From an uncultured Roseibium sp. (lineage in GTDB: Bacteria > Pseudomonadota > Alphaproteobacteria > Rhizobiales > Stappiaceae): a stretch of DNA of 64,000 nt. Below, piece after piece: positions 15,226 through 24,697 of this stretch; within the stretch, counting starts at the first letter, position 1, and each line of letters opens with the position of its first letter. Under the pieces are notes generated by a model. It did no database searches and was not told the DNA's origin. It saw nothing but the letters and a program-made list of their open reading frames with translations. The DNA lies in the NCBI RefSeq assembly GCF_947494555.1, contig NZ_CANLVF010000005.1:1-64000 (forward strand), written 5' to 3'. A program made the translations under genes and the position numbers.

Positions 15226-16272
15226 ATGATGGCGAAGGCGCTGGTTTTGGAAGAAAAGGACAAGCTCGCGCTGCGTGACATCGAATTGAACGAGTCACTT
15301 GGACCCGATGATGTTCGGATTGCCATTGATACGGTAGGCGTCTGCGGCAGCGATGTGCACTACTATACGCACGGCAAGATCGGTCCTTTCGTCGTCAATG
15401 ACCCGATGGTGCTCGGTCACGAAGCGGCAGGTGTGATATCGGAGGTCGGCGGCAATGTCTCTCATCTCAGCGTTGGTGACAGGGTCGTCATGGAACCGGG
15501 GATCCCGAAGATGGATTCCAAGGCCTCGAAGCTTGGCGTCTATAATGTAGATCCTGACGTTCAGTTCTGGGCAACGCCGCCGGTTCATGGGTGCCTCACC
15601 CCCTCCGTCGTGCATCCCGCCGCCTTTACCTACCGCATCCCAGATCACGTGAGCTTTGCTGAAGGTGCGATGGTCGAACCATTTGCCATTGGAATGCAGG
15701 CGGCGGCACGCGCCAAAATCAAGCCTGGCGATGTCGCCTTTGTGGCGGGTGCTGGGCCCATCGGCATCATGGTGGCGCTGGCTGCACTCGCGGGTGGATG
15801 CGCGAAGGTCTTCATCTCCGATCTCGTCGAAGAGAAGCTCTCCGTCGCGACACGGTACGACAATATTGAACCCATTCTGATCGGCCGCGATAATCCTGCC
15901 GGGGTTCTGCGCAGCGCAACCGAAGGCTGGGGAGCTGATGTGGTGTTCGAATGCGCGGGTGCTGCTGCATCCATAAGGTCGGCGCTGGAGGTCGTTGCAC
16001 CGGCAGGCTGCGTCGTTTGGGTCGGCATGCCCGTCGATCCCGTGCCGGTGGACATCGTGCTGGCTCAATCCAAGGAGATCCGCATGGAAACCGTGTTCCG
16101 TTATGCCAACATGTATGACCGGGCGATTGCTCTCCTCTCCTCCGGAAAAGTTGACCTTAAACCGCTGATTTCAGAAACCTTTTCGTTTGAGGACAGCATC
16201 AAGGCCTTTGACCGTGCAGTCGAGGCACGACCGACGGACGTGAAGATTCAAATCAGAATGGATGGATCATGA
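15226..16272 (+). CDS. Xylitol/polyol dehydrogenase (zinc MDR family)
   Basis: A 348-aa medium-chain dehydrogenase that oxidises a polyol to the ketose with NAD. Catalytic zinc ligands are in GVCGSDVHYY and GHEAAG, with VEPFAIG as the Glu region; the Rossmann motif is GAGPIGIM. The structural zinc cysteine cluster is replaced by a Cys-free segment (GIPKMDSKASKLGVYN), which is typical of bacterial xylitol/sorbitol dehydrogenases. Tandem ATGs at 15226 and 15229 follow GAGGAGG. It feeds xylulokinase if xylitol is the substrate. Exact specificity is not decidable by eye. Confidence 0.88.
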   Translation: MMAKALVLEEKDKLALRDIELNESLGPDDVRIAIDTVGVCGSDVHYYTHGKIGPFVVNDPMVLGHEAAGVISEVGGNVSHLSVGDRVVMEPGIPKMDSKASKLGVYNVDPDVQFWATPPVHGCLTPSVVHPAAFTYRIPDHVSFAEGAMVEPFAIGMQAAARAKIKPGDVAFVAGAGPIGIMVALAALAGGCAKVFISDLVEEKLSVATRYDNIEPILIGRDNPAGVLRSATEGWGADVVFECAGAAASIRSALEVVAPAGCVVWVGMPVDPVPVDIVLAQSKEIRMETVFRYANMYDRAIALLSSGKVDLKPLISETFSFEDSIKAFDRAVEARPTDVKIQIRMDGS

Positions 16273-16817
16273 GCGGGCGCGCCGACAAATTGCTTGAAGA
16301 GCTTCGCCCGGGACTTTCCGATGAGGTTCTCGCGCAGATCAAACCTCTTGCTGTAGCGCTCGCCGGAGCGCAGCGCATCCTGTGTCACGGTGTCGGCCGG
16401 GAGGGTCTCATGATGAAAGCGCTCGCCATGCGCCTTTATCACCTTGGCTGCGATGCGCATGTCGTCGGGGACATGACCGCGCCGCCGGTCGCCACCGGGG
16501 ATGTCCTGTTCGTGAGTGCTGGTCCTGGAGAATTCTCCACCATTGCTGCCCTTACCGGTATTGCCAAAGAAAGCGGGGCGAAAGTTATCTGCATCACCGC
16601 CGAACCCGGCGGTCGGGTGCCGGGCCAGGCGGATTTGACCATTCACCTGCCCGCACAAACGATGGCCTCGGACGCGCAAGCCACATCGATCCTTCCCATG
16701 GGGTCGCTCTATGAAGCGCTCATGTTCCTGTTCTTCGAGCTTCTGGTTCTGGATCTGCGGGACCTCATGTCGGTCGCACCCGAAACCATGCGCACCAATC
16801 ATACGAACCTGGAGTAG
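16269..16817 (+). CDS. SIS-domain sugar phosphate isomerase-like protein
   Basis: A 182-aa SIS-domain protein close to 6-phospho-3-hexuloisomerase (HxlB) in length and layout: RILCHGVGREGLMMKALAMR at the phosphosugar site, VSAGPGEFSTIAALTGIAK, and VICITAEPGGRVPGQADLTI. It probably isomerises a ketose phosphate formed in the pathway. The start overlaps the dehydrogenase stop (ATGA). Confidence 0.82.
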   Translation: MSGRADKLLEELRPGLSDEVLAQIKPLAVALAGAQRILCHGVGREGLMMKALAMRLYHLGCDAHVVGDMTAPPVATGDVLFVSAGPGEFSTIAALTGIAKESGAKVICITAEPGGRVPGQADLTIHLPAQTMASDAQATSILPMGSLYEALMFLFFELLVLDLRDLMSVAPETMRTNHTNLE

Positions 16818-16820
16818 ACA

Positions 16821-17588
16821 ATGTCCTGGGAGACGCGTTTCAGTCTTGCCGGAAAGACAGCTCTGATTACAGGTGCCTCCTCCGGCATTGGTGCAGAGAT
16901 CGCCAGGGTCTTTGCCGAAGCCGGTGCCGATATTGCAGGCCATGGCCGCGATGCTCCGCGCCTTGCCGCGCTCGGGCAACAGATAAAAGCAGAAGGCCGT
17001 CGCTTCGCCGCGATTACGGGCGATCTGGCGGATCCGCGGCAAACGGAAAACGTCGCCTCCCAGGCCCTGGCTGCCTTTGAGAAAATTGACATTCTGGTCA
17101 ATTCCGCCGGGGTTGCTCTGACAGGACCTGTCGTCGACTATGACCTTGCCGACTGGCAACGAACGATGGCGATCAACCTGACGGCTCCCTTTATCCTTTC
17201 CAAAGCGCTGCTGCCGGGCATGATGGCGCGCAAAGAGGGCAAGATCATCAACATCTCGTCCCAGACCGGTGTCATTGCCCTTGAGGACCATGCTGCCTAC
17301 GCGACCTCCAAAGGTGGCATGAACGCGCTCACCAAATCGCTGATGACAGAAGCCGCGCCCCATAATGTGCAGGTCAATGCCATCTGTCCCACAGTGGTTC
17401 TCACTGAAATGGGCAAGGAGCTCTGGTCGGCTCCGGAAAAGAAAGAACCGTTCATCGACCGGACGCCTCTGGGGCGTTTCGGCGAACCGGTGGAAATCGC
17501 CGACATGGCTCTCTACCTGGCCTCTCCGGCTTCCGGTCTCGTCAATGGAGCGATCATGATGATTGAAGGCGGGTATTCGAGCATATGA
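16821..17588 (+). CDS. Short-chain dehydrogenase (gluconate 5-dehydrogenase-like)
   Basis: A 255-aa classical SDR. TGASSGIGAEIARVF is the cofactor loop, NSAGVALTG the NAG region, INISSQTG the catalytic Ser strand and YATSKGG the Tyr-Lys pair. It probably oxidises a hydroxyl of a sugar or polyol intermediate. GGAG stands 8 bases before ATG 16821; the stop overlaps the next gene (ATGA). Confidence 0.87.
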   Translation: MSWETRFSLAGKTALITGASSGIGAEIARVFAEAGADIAGHGRDAPRLAALGQQIKAEGRRFAAITGDLADPRQTENVASQALAAFEKIDILVNSAGVALTGPVVDYDLADWQRTMAINLTAPFILSKALLPGMMARKEGKIINISSQTGVIALEDHAAYATSKGGMNALTKSLMTEAAPHNVQVNAICPTVVLTEMGKELWSAPEKKEPFIDRTPLGRFGEPVEIADMALYLASPASGLVNGAIMMIEGGYSSI

Positions 17589-18436
17589 AGGGATTTGGCG
17601 TTCATACGAGCATGTGGACGATGTCCTGGGACGCAGAAGGTGCAGCAAGGGCTATTGCTGCGGCCAAGGGCTCCGGCATGGACTTTATCGAGATTGCGTT
17701 GCTGGATCCGGCATCGACCGACGCCGCGCTTGGCCGGCTGCTGCTGGAGCAGGCCGAACTTCCCGCAGTCTGCTCGCTAGGCCTGCCGGAACCGGTCTGG
17801 GCCTCCAAGAACCCTGAAGGCGCCGTGGACTTTCTGAAGCTTGCAATTGAAAAAGCGGTTGGCCTCGGCGCGGAAGCGTTATCCGGCGTGACCTATGGCG
17901 GTATAGGCGAGCGAAGCGGTGCGCCGCCGACCGAAGCCGAATTAAGCAACGTTGCTCGCGCGCTTGAAGAGGCTGCCAGGTGCGCCAAGGCCGCGGGACT
18001 TTTGTTCGGGATCGAGCCGGTCAACCGCTACGAGACCCACCTGATCAATACTGCCGCGCAGGGTGTTGCCATGATCGAAAGGATCGGCGCGGACAACATG
18101 TTCCTGCACCTTGATACCTATCACATGAACATCGAGGAAAAAGGCTCCGGGAACGGCATTCTGCATGGTCGCGAGCATCTTCGCTACATCCATCTGTCGG
18201 AATCGGACCGCGGCACGCCCGGCGAAGGCACATGCGACTGGGACGAGATCTTTGCGACGCTGTCGGCGATTGGTTTTACGGGCGGTTTGGCCATGGAAAG
18301 CTTCATCAACATGCCTCCGGAAATTGCGTTCGGCCTGTCGGTCTGGCGTCCGGTCGCCGAAAGTGCGGATCATGTCATCGATCAAGGCCTGCCGTTCTTG
18401 CGCGGAAAAGCCCGGCAATATGGTTTGATAGAGTGA
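17585..18436 (+). CDS. Sugar 3-epimerase/isomerase, TIM-barrel family
   Basis: A 283-aa protein of the AP-endonuclease-2/xylose isomerase-like TIM-barrel family, closest in feel to D-psicose/D-tagatose 3-epimerases. Metal ligands are suggested in FGIEPVNRYE (Glu), HLDTYHMNIEE (Asp, His), YIHLSESDRG (His) and LAMESFI (Glu), with Trp-poor substrate pocket. It would interconvert ketoses of the pathway. ATGA overlap with the SDR gene. Confidence 0.85.
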   Translation: MKGFGVHTSMWTMSWDAEGAARAIAAAKGSGMDFIEIALLDPASTDAALGRLLLEQAELPAVCSLGLPEPVWASKNPEGAVDFLKLAIEKAVGLGAEALSGVTYGGIGERSGAPPTEAELSNVARALEEAARCAKAAGLLFGIEPVNRYETHLINTAAQGVAMIERIGADNMFLHLDTYHMNIEEKGSGNGILHGREHLRYIHLSESDRGTPGEGTCDWDEIFATLSAIGFTGGLAMESFINMPPEIAFGLSVWRPVAESADHVIDQGLPFLRGKARQYGLIE

Positions 18437-18446
18437 GGACGGAAAG

Positions 18447-19172
18447 ATGGCCGACTTGTCTGGCAAAGTTGTCGCGATCACGGGAGCCGCTTCAGGTATC
18501 GGACTCGCCTGTGCGAAGGCGAGCATCGAGGCAGGTGCGCGGGCGGTTCTGGTGGACCGCGACGAGAGTGCCCTGACCAAAGTCTGCGGTGAACTTGGAG
18601 AACATGCCGTGCCGGTGGTAACGGATCTGCTGGACAAGGACAGCGTCGCCCGCATGCTGCCGCAGATCCTGGAAAAGGCCGGCCGTCTGGACGCCTTTCA
18701 TGCCAATGCGGGTGCATATATCGGCGGCGATGTTCTGGAAGGTGATCCCGATGCCTGGGACCGGGTCTTGGACCTCAACATCAATGCGGCCTTCCGCTCA
18801 GTACAGGCCGTCTTGCCGCATCTGGCAAAACAGGGCTCCGGCGATGTGATATTGACCAGTTCCGTCGCGGGCGTAATTCCGGTTGTGTGGGAACCGATCT
18901 ACACAGCCTCCAAACACGCGGTGCAGGCGTTCACACACACTGTGCGCCGGCAAATGTCGAAACATGGCGTGCGCGTTGGCGCTATTCTACCCGGCCCTGT
19001 GGTTACATCGCTTTTGGACGACTGGCCGAAGGCGAAGATGGAACAGGCCCTTGCTGAAGGCAGTCTCATGCAGCCCAAGGAAGTTGCCGACTGCGTGGTT
19101 TTCATGCTGACCCGGCCTGCAAATGTTACCATTCGCGATCTTGTCCTCTTGCCGAATGCGGTGGATCTATGA
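18447..19172 (+). CDS. Short-chain dehydrogenase, ribitol 2-dehydrogenase-like
   Basis: A 241-aa SDR. TGAASGIGLACAKA binds the cofactor, NAGAYIGGD is the NAG motif, and ILTSSVAGVIP plus YTASKHA give the catalytic Ser, Tyr and Lys. The layout resembles ribitol 2-dehydrogenases, and the next gene is a ribulokinase-type kinase, which supports ribitol to D-ribulose conversion. It overlaps that kinase start as ATGA. Confidence 0.83.
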   Translation: MADLSGKVVAITGAASGIGLACAKASIEAGARAVLVDRDESALTKVCGELGEHAVPVVTDLLDKDSVARMLPQILEKAGRLDAFHANAGAYIGGDVLEGDPDAWDRVLDLNINAAFRSVQAVLPHLAKQGSGDVILTSSVAGVIPVVWEPIYTASKHAVQAFTHTVRRQMSKHGVRVGAILPGPVVTSLLDDWPKAKMEQALAEGSLMQPKEVADCVVFMLTRPANVTIRDLVLLPNAVDL

Positions 19173-20779
19173 GCGCGTTTATTGGGGTGGATGTCGGTAC
19201 AGGCAGCGCGAGGGCGGGTGTGTTCGATGCCAACGGCGCCCTGCTGGCGAGCCATGCCCGCGATATCCGGATGTGGCGTGACGGTGATATCGCAGAACAG
19301 TCGTCTGATGATATCTGGAAGGCTGTCTGCATATGCGTGAAAACGGCCGTGACGGAGGCCGGTATTTCACCTGAAGACGTCGCCGGTATCGGCTTTGACG
19401 CGGCCTGCTCCATGGTGGTTCTGGACCGGCAGATGCGCCCCCTCAGCATCAGTTCTTCGGGCGAGGCCGAGCGGAACGTCATCGTCTGGATGGATCACCG
19501 CGCCAAGGATCAGGCAGACCGGATCAATGCGCAGGGCCATGATGTGCTTGGTTATGTCGGCGGACGGATTTCTCCCGAAATGCAGACGCCCAAGCTCCTT
19601 TGGATCAAGGAGAACGTGCCGGATGCTTTTACGCAGGCCGGTCAGTTCTTTGACCTGCCGGACTTTCTGACATGGGCCGCCACAGGTTCGTTGACCCGCT
19701 CTGCCTGTACTGTCACTTGCAAATGGACCTACCTTGCCCACGAAAGCCGTTGGGACGAGACATACTTCCAGAAAATCGGCTTGCCTGAACTCGCTGATGA
19801 GAATTATGCCCGCATCGGCCAGACCATCGTCGCCCCCGGCACCACCTTGGAGGGAGGCTTGCGGACTGAGGCCGCCGAGCTAATGGGATTGCCGGCCGGA
19901 ATTCCCGTCGGCGCGGGTCTGATCGACGCCCATGCGGGCGGCATCGGAACTGTCGGCGCGGACCCGGAAGCCGGGCCCGAAGCAACGATGGCCTATGTCT
20001 TCGGCACGTCGGCCTGCACGATGGCCAGTTCCGCCGCCCCGCATAAGGTACCTGGCGTCTGGGGGCCGTATTATTCGGCAATGGTGCCCGGGCTCTGGCT
20101 CTCAGAAGGCGGGCAATCCGCTGCCGGAGAAGCGGTTGCCCATCTGATCAGAACCCACCCCGCGCATGCCGAAGCTTCCGGCCAGGCACAAAGTGAAGGT
20201 CTGTCGCTGCAGGACTACCTTCTGCACGAGGTTGCCCGGCGCGCGCCTGACGCCAGCGATGCCATTCAGATTGCAGGACATCGCCTGATCGTTCCCGACT
20301 TTCTCGGCAATCGGGCGCCCTTCGCCGATCCGAGCGCCACGGCGGTGATCTCCGGGCTGACCCTCGCAAACGATGTCGACGATCTGATCACGACCTATGT
20401 CGCGGGTGTCTTCGGGATCGGCTATGGCCTGCGCCAGATCATGATGGCGCAAGCCGAACATGGCGTTGCCCCCAGTTCCATCGTGATAAGCGGAGGCGCG
20501 GGACGCAGCGCGGTCATCAAGCAAATGCTAGCGGACGCCAGCGGCTTTCCCGTACTGGCCCCGCATTCACCCGAACCGGTCCTGTTGGGCGCGGCCATGC
20601 TCGGCGCCGTCGCGTCGGGATCTTTTGCCGACTTGAAGATCGCCATGCGGGACATGTCGTCGGTCGACCGGAAATTCGTACCCGCCAACCACGTTGCCGA
20701 TGCGCATGCCGCCCGGTTCAGAGCATTTCTGCAGCTTCAGAAGGCGGAACACGATCTGCGGGCCGAATTGAATTTCTGA
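19169..20779 (+). CDS. FGGY-family pentulose kinase (ribulokinase-like)
   Basis: A 536-aa FGGY kinase of the pentulose type. GVDVGTGSARAGVFD binds phosphate, GIGFDAACSMVVLD and VWMDHRAKDQADRIN are typical of this ribulose/ribitol kinase branch, and VISGGAGRSAVIKQMLAD contacts nucleotide near the C-terminus. It likely makes D-ribulose 5-phosphate and ends the operon. No clear terminator follows. The window thus has two sugar kinases, one per arm. Confidence 0.88.
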   Translation: MSAFIGVDVGTGSARAGVFDANGALLASHARDIRMWRDGDIAEQSSDDIWKAVCICVKTAVTEAGISPEDVAGIGFDAACSMVVLDRQMRPLSISSSGEAERNVIVWMDHRAKDQADRINAQGHDVLGYVGGRISPEMQTPKLLWIKENVPDAFTQAGQFFDLPDFLTWAATGSLTRSACTVTCKWTYLAHESRWDETYFQKIGLPELADENYARIGQTIVAPGTTLEGGLRTEAAELMGLPAGIPVGAGLIDAHAGGIGTVGADPEAGPEATMAYVFGTSACTMASSAAPHKVPGVWGPYYSAMVPGLWLSEGGQSAAGEAVAHLIRTHPAHAEASGQAQSEGLSLQDYLLHEVARRAPDASDAIQIAGHRLIVPDFLGNRAPFADPSATAVISGLTLANDVDDLITTYVAGVFGIGYGLRQIMMAQAEHGVAPSSIVISGGAGRSAVIKQMLADASGFPVLAPHSPEPVLLGAAMLGAVASGSFADLKIAMRDMSSVDRKFVPANHVADAHAARFRAFLQLQKAEHDLRAELNF

Positions 20780-21018
20780 ATACGTGAACTGGCAGCAGAT
20801 AGCCGCTGAAACCTGGCGGTTCTAGCTCGTCGTTCATCGGTTCCTCGATGCGTGCCAATGGGGTAAGGAGTCTTGGCCGGGCGATCGGCGGTTGTCGCTC
20901 TTCAGAATGTTCGGAACAGAAGTCACAGCTCTAGTTGCTGCGAAGCAGCCCGCGGCCAGAGGTTACAACAAACCACACGGCGCTGGTATGAGGATGCTTG
21001 CAATCTGAGGAGGGAGAG

Positions 21019-21094
21019 TGGTGCCCAGAGGCGGAATCGAACCACCGACACGCGGATTTTCAATCCGCTGCTCTACCAACTGAGCTATCTGGGC
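21019..21094 (-). tRNA. tRNA-Phe (GAA)
   Basis: A 76-nt cloverleaf including encoded CCA. Acceptor arm GCCCAGA pairs with TCTGGGC; the D-arm is GCTCAGTTGGTAGAGC; the anticodon arm GCGGA-TTGAAAA-TCCGC shows GAA; the T-arm has GGTTCGATTCC. Confidence 0.97.
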
Positions 21095-21143
21095 GCGCTG
21101 TTCGAACCACGAGGTCAAAGCCCCGTTCGCTGAAAGCCCGGTC

Positions 21144-21172
21144 CTTATAGAGGCTCGCTCAGACCTTGTCCA
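21144..21172 (-). promoter_or_regulatory. Promoter of tRNA-Phe
   Basis: On the minus strand, TGGACA (21167–21172) and TATAAG (21144–21149) are separated by exactly 17 bp, about 50 bp upstream of the mature tRNA end. Each hexamer matches the sigma-70 consensus in five of six positions. Confidence 0.65.
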
Positions 21173-21488
21173 GCATTCCGGCAAAGTTTTTTGCAATCTG
21201 GTGGCACGGCACTTGGGGAAAACCCATGCCCGGCTCAACGCGCTGATAAACATACGTTTTTAACCAAGACGAGCCCGTTGCAGCGGCATGCGAATCAGGG
21301 CGATTGCGGCGGAGGGGCTTTGGCCCAGTCGTGCCGATTTACCACCCCGGCTTCGATACAGGTACCAGATCCAATGCGGTCGCTGCAATGGTCCTGGATC
21401 GGGCCCGCGACGGCGTTTGACGACAGGCGGTCGCTTACCGTTTTCTTTCAGGGAGAACTGGTATTTTGAACCCGCTTTTGTTTTGAAA
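21173..21488. other. Intergenic region, no supported gene
   Basis: Between the tRNA-Phe promoter and the terminator of the nucleotidase gene. Short open frames here show no family resemblance or ribosome site. Confidence 0.6.
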
Positions 21489-21515
21489 AAAGCGCGCCGT
21501 CGATCGGCGCGCTTT
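21489..21515 (-). terminator. Terminator of 5'-nucleotidase gene
   Basis: An 11-bp perfect stem (AAAGCGCGCCG with CGGCGCGCTTT, loop of 5) lies 24 bp after the minus-strand stop; the minus strand continues into a run of T. Strong intrinsic terminator. Confidence 0.88.
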
Positions 21516-21538
21516 CATTGTGCCCGAAAAGCCTGGAC

Positions 21539-23146
21539 CTACTGCTCGGTGACCCTGCCGTCCGTATAAGGCGTGTAAGCCCCTTTTTCGGCGAGGTAGT
21601 CGGCAACAACCGCTTCCAAACCAGGTCCAAAGTCATAGGCATTCATGCCGTTGTCTGCGAAGACCTTGTATCCGTCTCCACCGCCGCGCATGTAGTTGTT
21701 GGACACAACACCGTAGACCTTCTCCGGATCGATCGCGACCCAGGCACCGTCTTCCATGACTTCCACCAGCATGATGCGGCTGCCCGGATCCTTCTTGGAG
21801 GTCCAGCTGTATTTCAGTCCGGCGACCTGCGGGAACCGGCCTGCACCTTCCTCAACCTGAGAGACACCGTTTTCCAGTGCCGCGATCACATCCGCGCCCT
21901 TGAGCTGGAAGGTGGACAAGGTGTTCTGGAAGGGCAGAACCGTCAGCACCTCGCCCATCGTGACTTCACCGCCGTCAATCGAAGACCGCAATCCACCGCC
22001 ATTCTGGATAGCAATCTGAACGCCCTGGTCCTTGACGCGGTCAAGCATCGCATCAGCGACAAGGTTGCCCATCTGGCATTCACCTGCCCGGCACGATCCC
22101 CGGTCACCGTCGATGGCCGCTTCGCTGGAGCCGATCACCTTTGCCTTGAGCTCCTCGATTGGAGCAGCAAGTTCGGCGACACGCGCCGCATAGCCTTCAT
22201 CGGGTGTTACAGATGCGTCCAGCAGGATCGGCTCGCCTTCGGCTTTCAGGAGGTTGCCGTCGTCATCCCAGGTGACATCGAGTTCGCCCAGAAACTTGCC
22301 GTAAGCGTAGGCCTGAACAATCGGGACTTCCTTGCCTTCAGGGTTGGTCACCAGAACCGGATACGGGTCCGATGCACCCTCCTGCGTGTTTGACAGCAGC
22401 GTGTGGGAGTGGCCGCCGACAATGACATCAATTCCCGGCACAGCTGCCGCGATTTCCTTGTCACGCGACAGACCCATATGGGTGACGGCGATGATCTTGT
22501 TGACGCCTGCTGCCTCAAGCCCTTCAACGGCCCCTTTCAGGTAGTCTTCCGCCTGAATGAAACGCACACTGTCACCGGGTGACGATGTCTCGCTGGTGTC
22601 TTCCGCCAGTGCCGACACGATACCAACTTTTTCACCGCCCTTTTCCAGGATCACGATGCCGGGCACCTTGCCTTTCAGTGCAGGGTCTGCACTCACGTCA
22701 ATGTTTCCGGAGATGATCGGGAAGTCTGTCTTGCCGATAAAGTTCGCAAGAGCTTCAGGGCCATCGTCAAATTCATGATTGCCGACCGCCATTGCATCAA
22801 TGCCGATCCCGTTCAAAAATTCTGCTGCCGCGTCTCCCTTGTAGGTGGTGTAGAAAAGCGAGCCTTGAAACTGGTCACCTGCATCGACAACGATGACGTT
22901 CCTGCCATCCGCCTCGAGTTCGGCGCGGCGCTGGTCGATCATTGTTTTGATGCGGGCAATGCCGCCAAAGCACTTGCCCTCTGCCTCATCCTCGGCATCA
23001 CACGTGGAATCGTATTTGTTGATCGACTCGATACGCGAATGCAGGTCGTTCAAATGCAATATCGACAAAGAATAGTCAGCGTAGACGACCGTTGGCAGCG
23101 CAACTGTGACAGACACCACCGCAGCGGTCAGAAAACGTTTTTTCAT
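21539..23146 (-). CDS. Periplasmic 5'-nucleotidase/UshA-family metallophosphatase
   Basis: A 535-aa secreted hydrolase of nucleotides or UDP-sugars. A signal peptide starts MKKRFLTAAVVSVTVALP. The metallophosphatase domain shows LHLNDLHSR, VDAGDQFQGS, GNHEFDDG, THMG and GGHSH; the C-terminal nucleotidase domain includes IAIQNGGGLRSSIDGG and NNYMRGGGDGY, the latter with aromatic substrate-stacking residues. I chose ATG 23146 for the signal peptide; the frame is open upstream to 23278. Phosphate scavenging is likely. Confidence 0.9.
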   Translation of the reverse strand: MKKRFLTAAVVSVTVALPTVVYADYSLSILHLNDLHSRIESINKYDSTCDAEDEAEGKCFGGIARIKTMIDQRRAELEADGRNVIVVDAGDQFQGSLFYTTYKGDAAAEFLNGIGIDAMAVGNHEFDDGPEALANFIGKTDFPIISGNIDVSADPALKGKVPGIVILEKGGEKVGIVSALAEDTSETSSPGDSVRFIQAEDYLKGAVEGLEAAGVNKIIAVTHMGLSRDKEIAAAVPGIDVIVGGHSHTLLSNTQEGASDPYPVLVTNPEGKEVPIVQAYAYGKFLGELDVTWDDDGNLLKAEGEPILLDASVTPDEGYAARVAELAAPIEELKAKVIGSSEAAIDGDRGSCRAGECQMGNLVADAMLDRVKDQGVQIAIQNGGGLRSSIDGGEVTMGEVLTVLPFQNTLSTFQLKGADVIAALENGVSQVEEGAGRFPQVAGLKYSWTSKKDPGSRIMLVEVMEDGAWVAIDPEKVYGVVSNNYMRGGGDGYKVFADNGMNAYDFGPGLEAVVADYLAEKGAYTPYTDGRVTEQ

Positions 23147-23464
23147 CGGACCCTCGCCCTTGATTCTGGTTTTGGTTGAAGGCTGCCGCGTCGGCACATA
23201 GCCCCCTCTACCGACCGGCGTTTCGAGGATTCGCTCAATGCATTCAGCCCGTACGGACGCGTGTGAGCGCTTTCGCAAACAACCAGCGGCCCAAAATCTT
23301 TGAACAGAAATCCGGCAACCGCAAGTGATGTCGGGGAAATAAAGAAAAATTAATTTAGCCGGTAAACTTCAGGCACTTCCAGATCTGCCGAAGGGAGCCG
23401 AGCCCCGGTTGCCTTGAAACGCCGAAGGCCAGATGATTTGCAGGAAAAATGGCGAGCCGGCTTG

Positions 23465-23665
23465 TCAGTCTTCCGGGAAGTTGCTTTCGTCGATGTCGTC
23501 GGTCTCGACGACCGGGATCGTGTAGCCTTCGGAAAACCAGCGGTTCAGGTCGATTTTGGCGCAGCGGTCCGAACAGAACGGATAGTCCTCCTGCGTCGAC
23601 AGTTTCGAGCAGATAGGACAGGGTCGCATGCGCTTGCCTGAACTTTTTTCGTCTGTATCAGTCAT
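23465..23665 (-). CDS. yacG: DNA gyrase inhibitor YacG-type zinc protein
   Basis: A 66-aa zinc protein. The four cysteines are in CPICSK and CSDRCAKIDLNRW, as in YacG, which binds GyrB and inhibits its activity in E. coli. The acidic tail is usual. It is the last gene of the infA–maf–yacG group. Confidence 0.88.
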   Translation of the reverse strand: MTDTDEKSSGKRMRPCPICSKLSTQEDYPFCSDRCAKIDLNRWFSEGYTIPVVETDDIDESNFPED

Positions 23666-23704
23666 GTCACCTCACGCGTTGATCCGGCTCGCGATGCGCC
23701 GTCA

Positions 23705-24331
23705 TCAGGCCGCGGCAGTCGCCCACCCCTGGTGCACTGGGTACCCTGCAGCGCTAAGGAGGTTTACCGTCTCGGCGAGCGGAAGTCCGACAACGGACGG
23801 GTAGGAGCCGACAAGTTTGACGACGAAACTTCCCGCAAGTCCCTGGATCGCGTAGCCGCCGGCTTTCCCGCGCCATTCGCCCGAGGCAATATAGTCGTCG
23901 ACATCCTTTCGGGACAGGCGCTTGAAGCGAACCCGTGTCTCGACAAGCTTGGATCGGACCTTGCCGTTCGCTTCCGCGACAGCGATGCCTGTGAAAACGC
24001 GATGCCCCCGGCCGGAGAGCATGGAAAGACACATCAGTGCCTGTTCAGTCAACTCGGCCTTGGGCAATGCCCGGCGCCCCACAGCCACCACAGTGTCCGC
24101 AGCCAGGACAAGGCCTCCCTGCATTTCCTGAAGAGCGTCCGCGGATTGACGGACAGCTTCCGCCTTGGTGCGGGCCAGCCGCAGCGCAAGGCTGCGCGGC
24201 GTTTCATGCTTCTTGGGCGTCTCATCGATATCTGCCGGCATTAGATGATCGGGATCGAGCCCGATCTGCTGCAGCAGCGCGAGACGTCGCGGCGAAGCGG
24301 AAGCCAGAATGAGGTGGGGAGCGTCGGTCAT
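23705..24331 (-). CDS. maf: Maf-family nucleotide pyrophosphatase
   Basis: A 208-aa Maf/Ham1-type pyrophosphatase that hydrolyses non-canonical or methylated nucleoside triphosphates. It begins with the family signature ILASASPRRLALLQQIG and shows AADTVVAVG and GEWRGKAGGYAIQGLAG. I use ATG 24331, which gives the normal start; the open frame continues 28 codons upstream without reason. A conserved infA–maf–yacG neighbourhood supports the call. Confidence 0.9.
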   Translation of the reverse strand: MTDAPHLILASASPRRLALLQQIGLDPDHLMPADIDETPKKHETPRSLALRLARTKAEAVRQSADALQEMQGGLVLAADTVVAVGRRALPKAELTEQALMCLSMLSGRGHRVFTGIAVAEANGKVRSKLVETRVRFKRLSRKDVDDYIASGEWRGKAGGYAIQGLAGSFVVKLVGSYPSVVGLPLAETVNLLSAAGYPVHQGWATAAA

Positions 24332-24374
24332 GAGGGAAAGAGCCTTGCAGCCGGCATCACCATGGAAGGCACCG

Positions 24375-24593
24375 CTATTTGAAGCGGTAGGTGATCCGCC
24401 CCTTGGTGAGATCATAAGGGGTCATTTCAACGAGAACCTTGTCTCCCGCCAGAACACGGATACGGTTCTTACGCATGCGCCCAGCCGTGTGCGCGATAAT
24501 TTCGTGGTCATTTTCCAGTTTTACGCGGAACGTCGCATTCGGCAACAGTTCTGTTACGACGCCCGGAAACTCCAGAGCTTCTTCTTTGGCCAT
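24375..24593 (-). CDS. infA: Translation initiation factor IF-1
   Basis: A 72-aa OB-fold protein matching IF-1 over its whole length (MAKEEALEFPGVVTELLPNA, then RMRKNRIRVLAGDKV and YDLTKGRITYRFK). It binds the ribosomal A site during initiation. Confidence 0.98.
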   Translation of the reverse strand: MAKEEALEFPGVVTELLPNATFRVKLENDHEIIAHTAGRMRKNRIRVLAGDKVLVEMTPYDLTKGRITYRFK

Positions 24594-24697
24594 TTGATAT
24601 CCTGAATGAAGCGGGCCCTGCCCGCGGGTGCCGGGGAAACTAACGGATAAGCGCGAGAAAGTGAACCTTTCTTTCCAATCCTTACAAAAAAGAAAAG

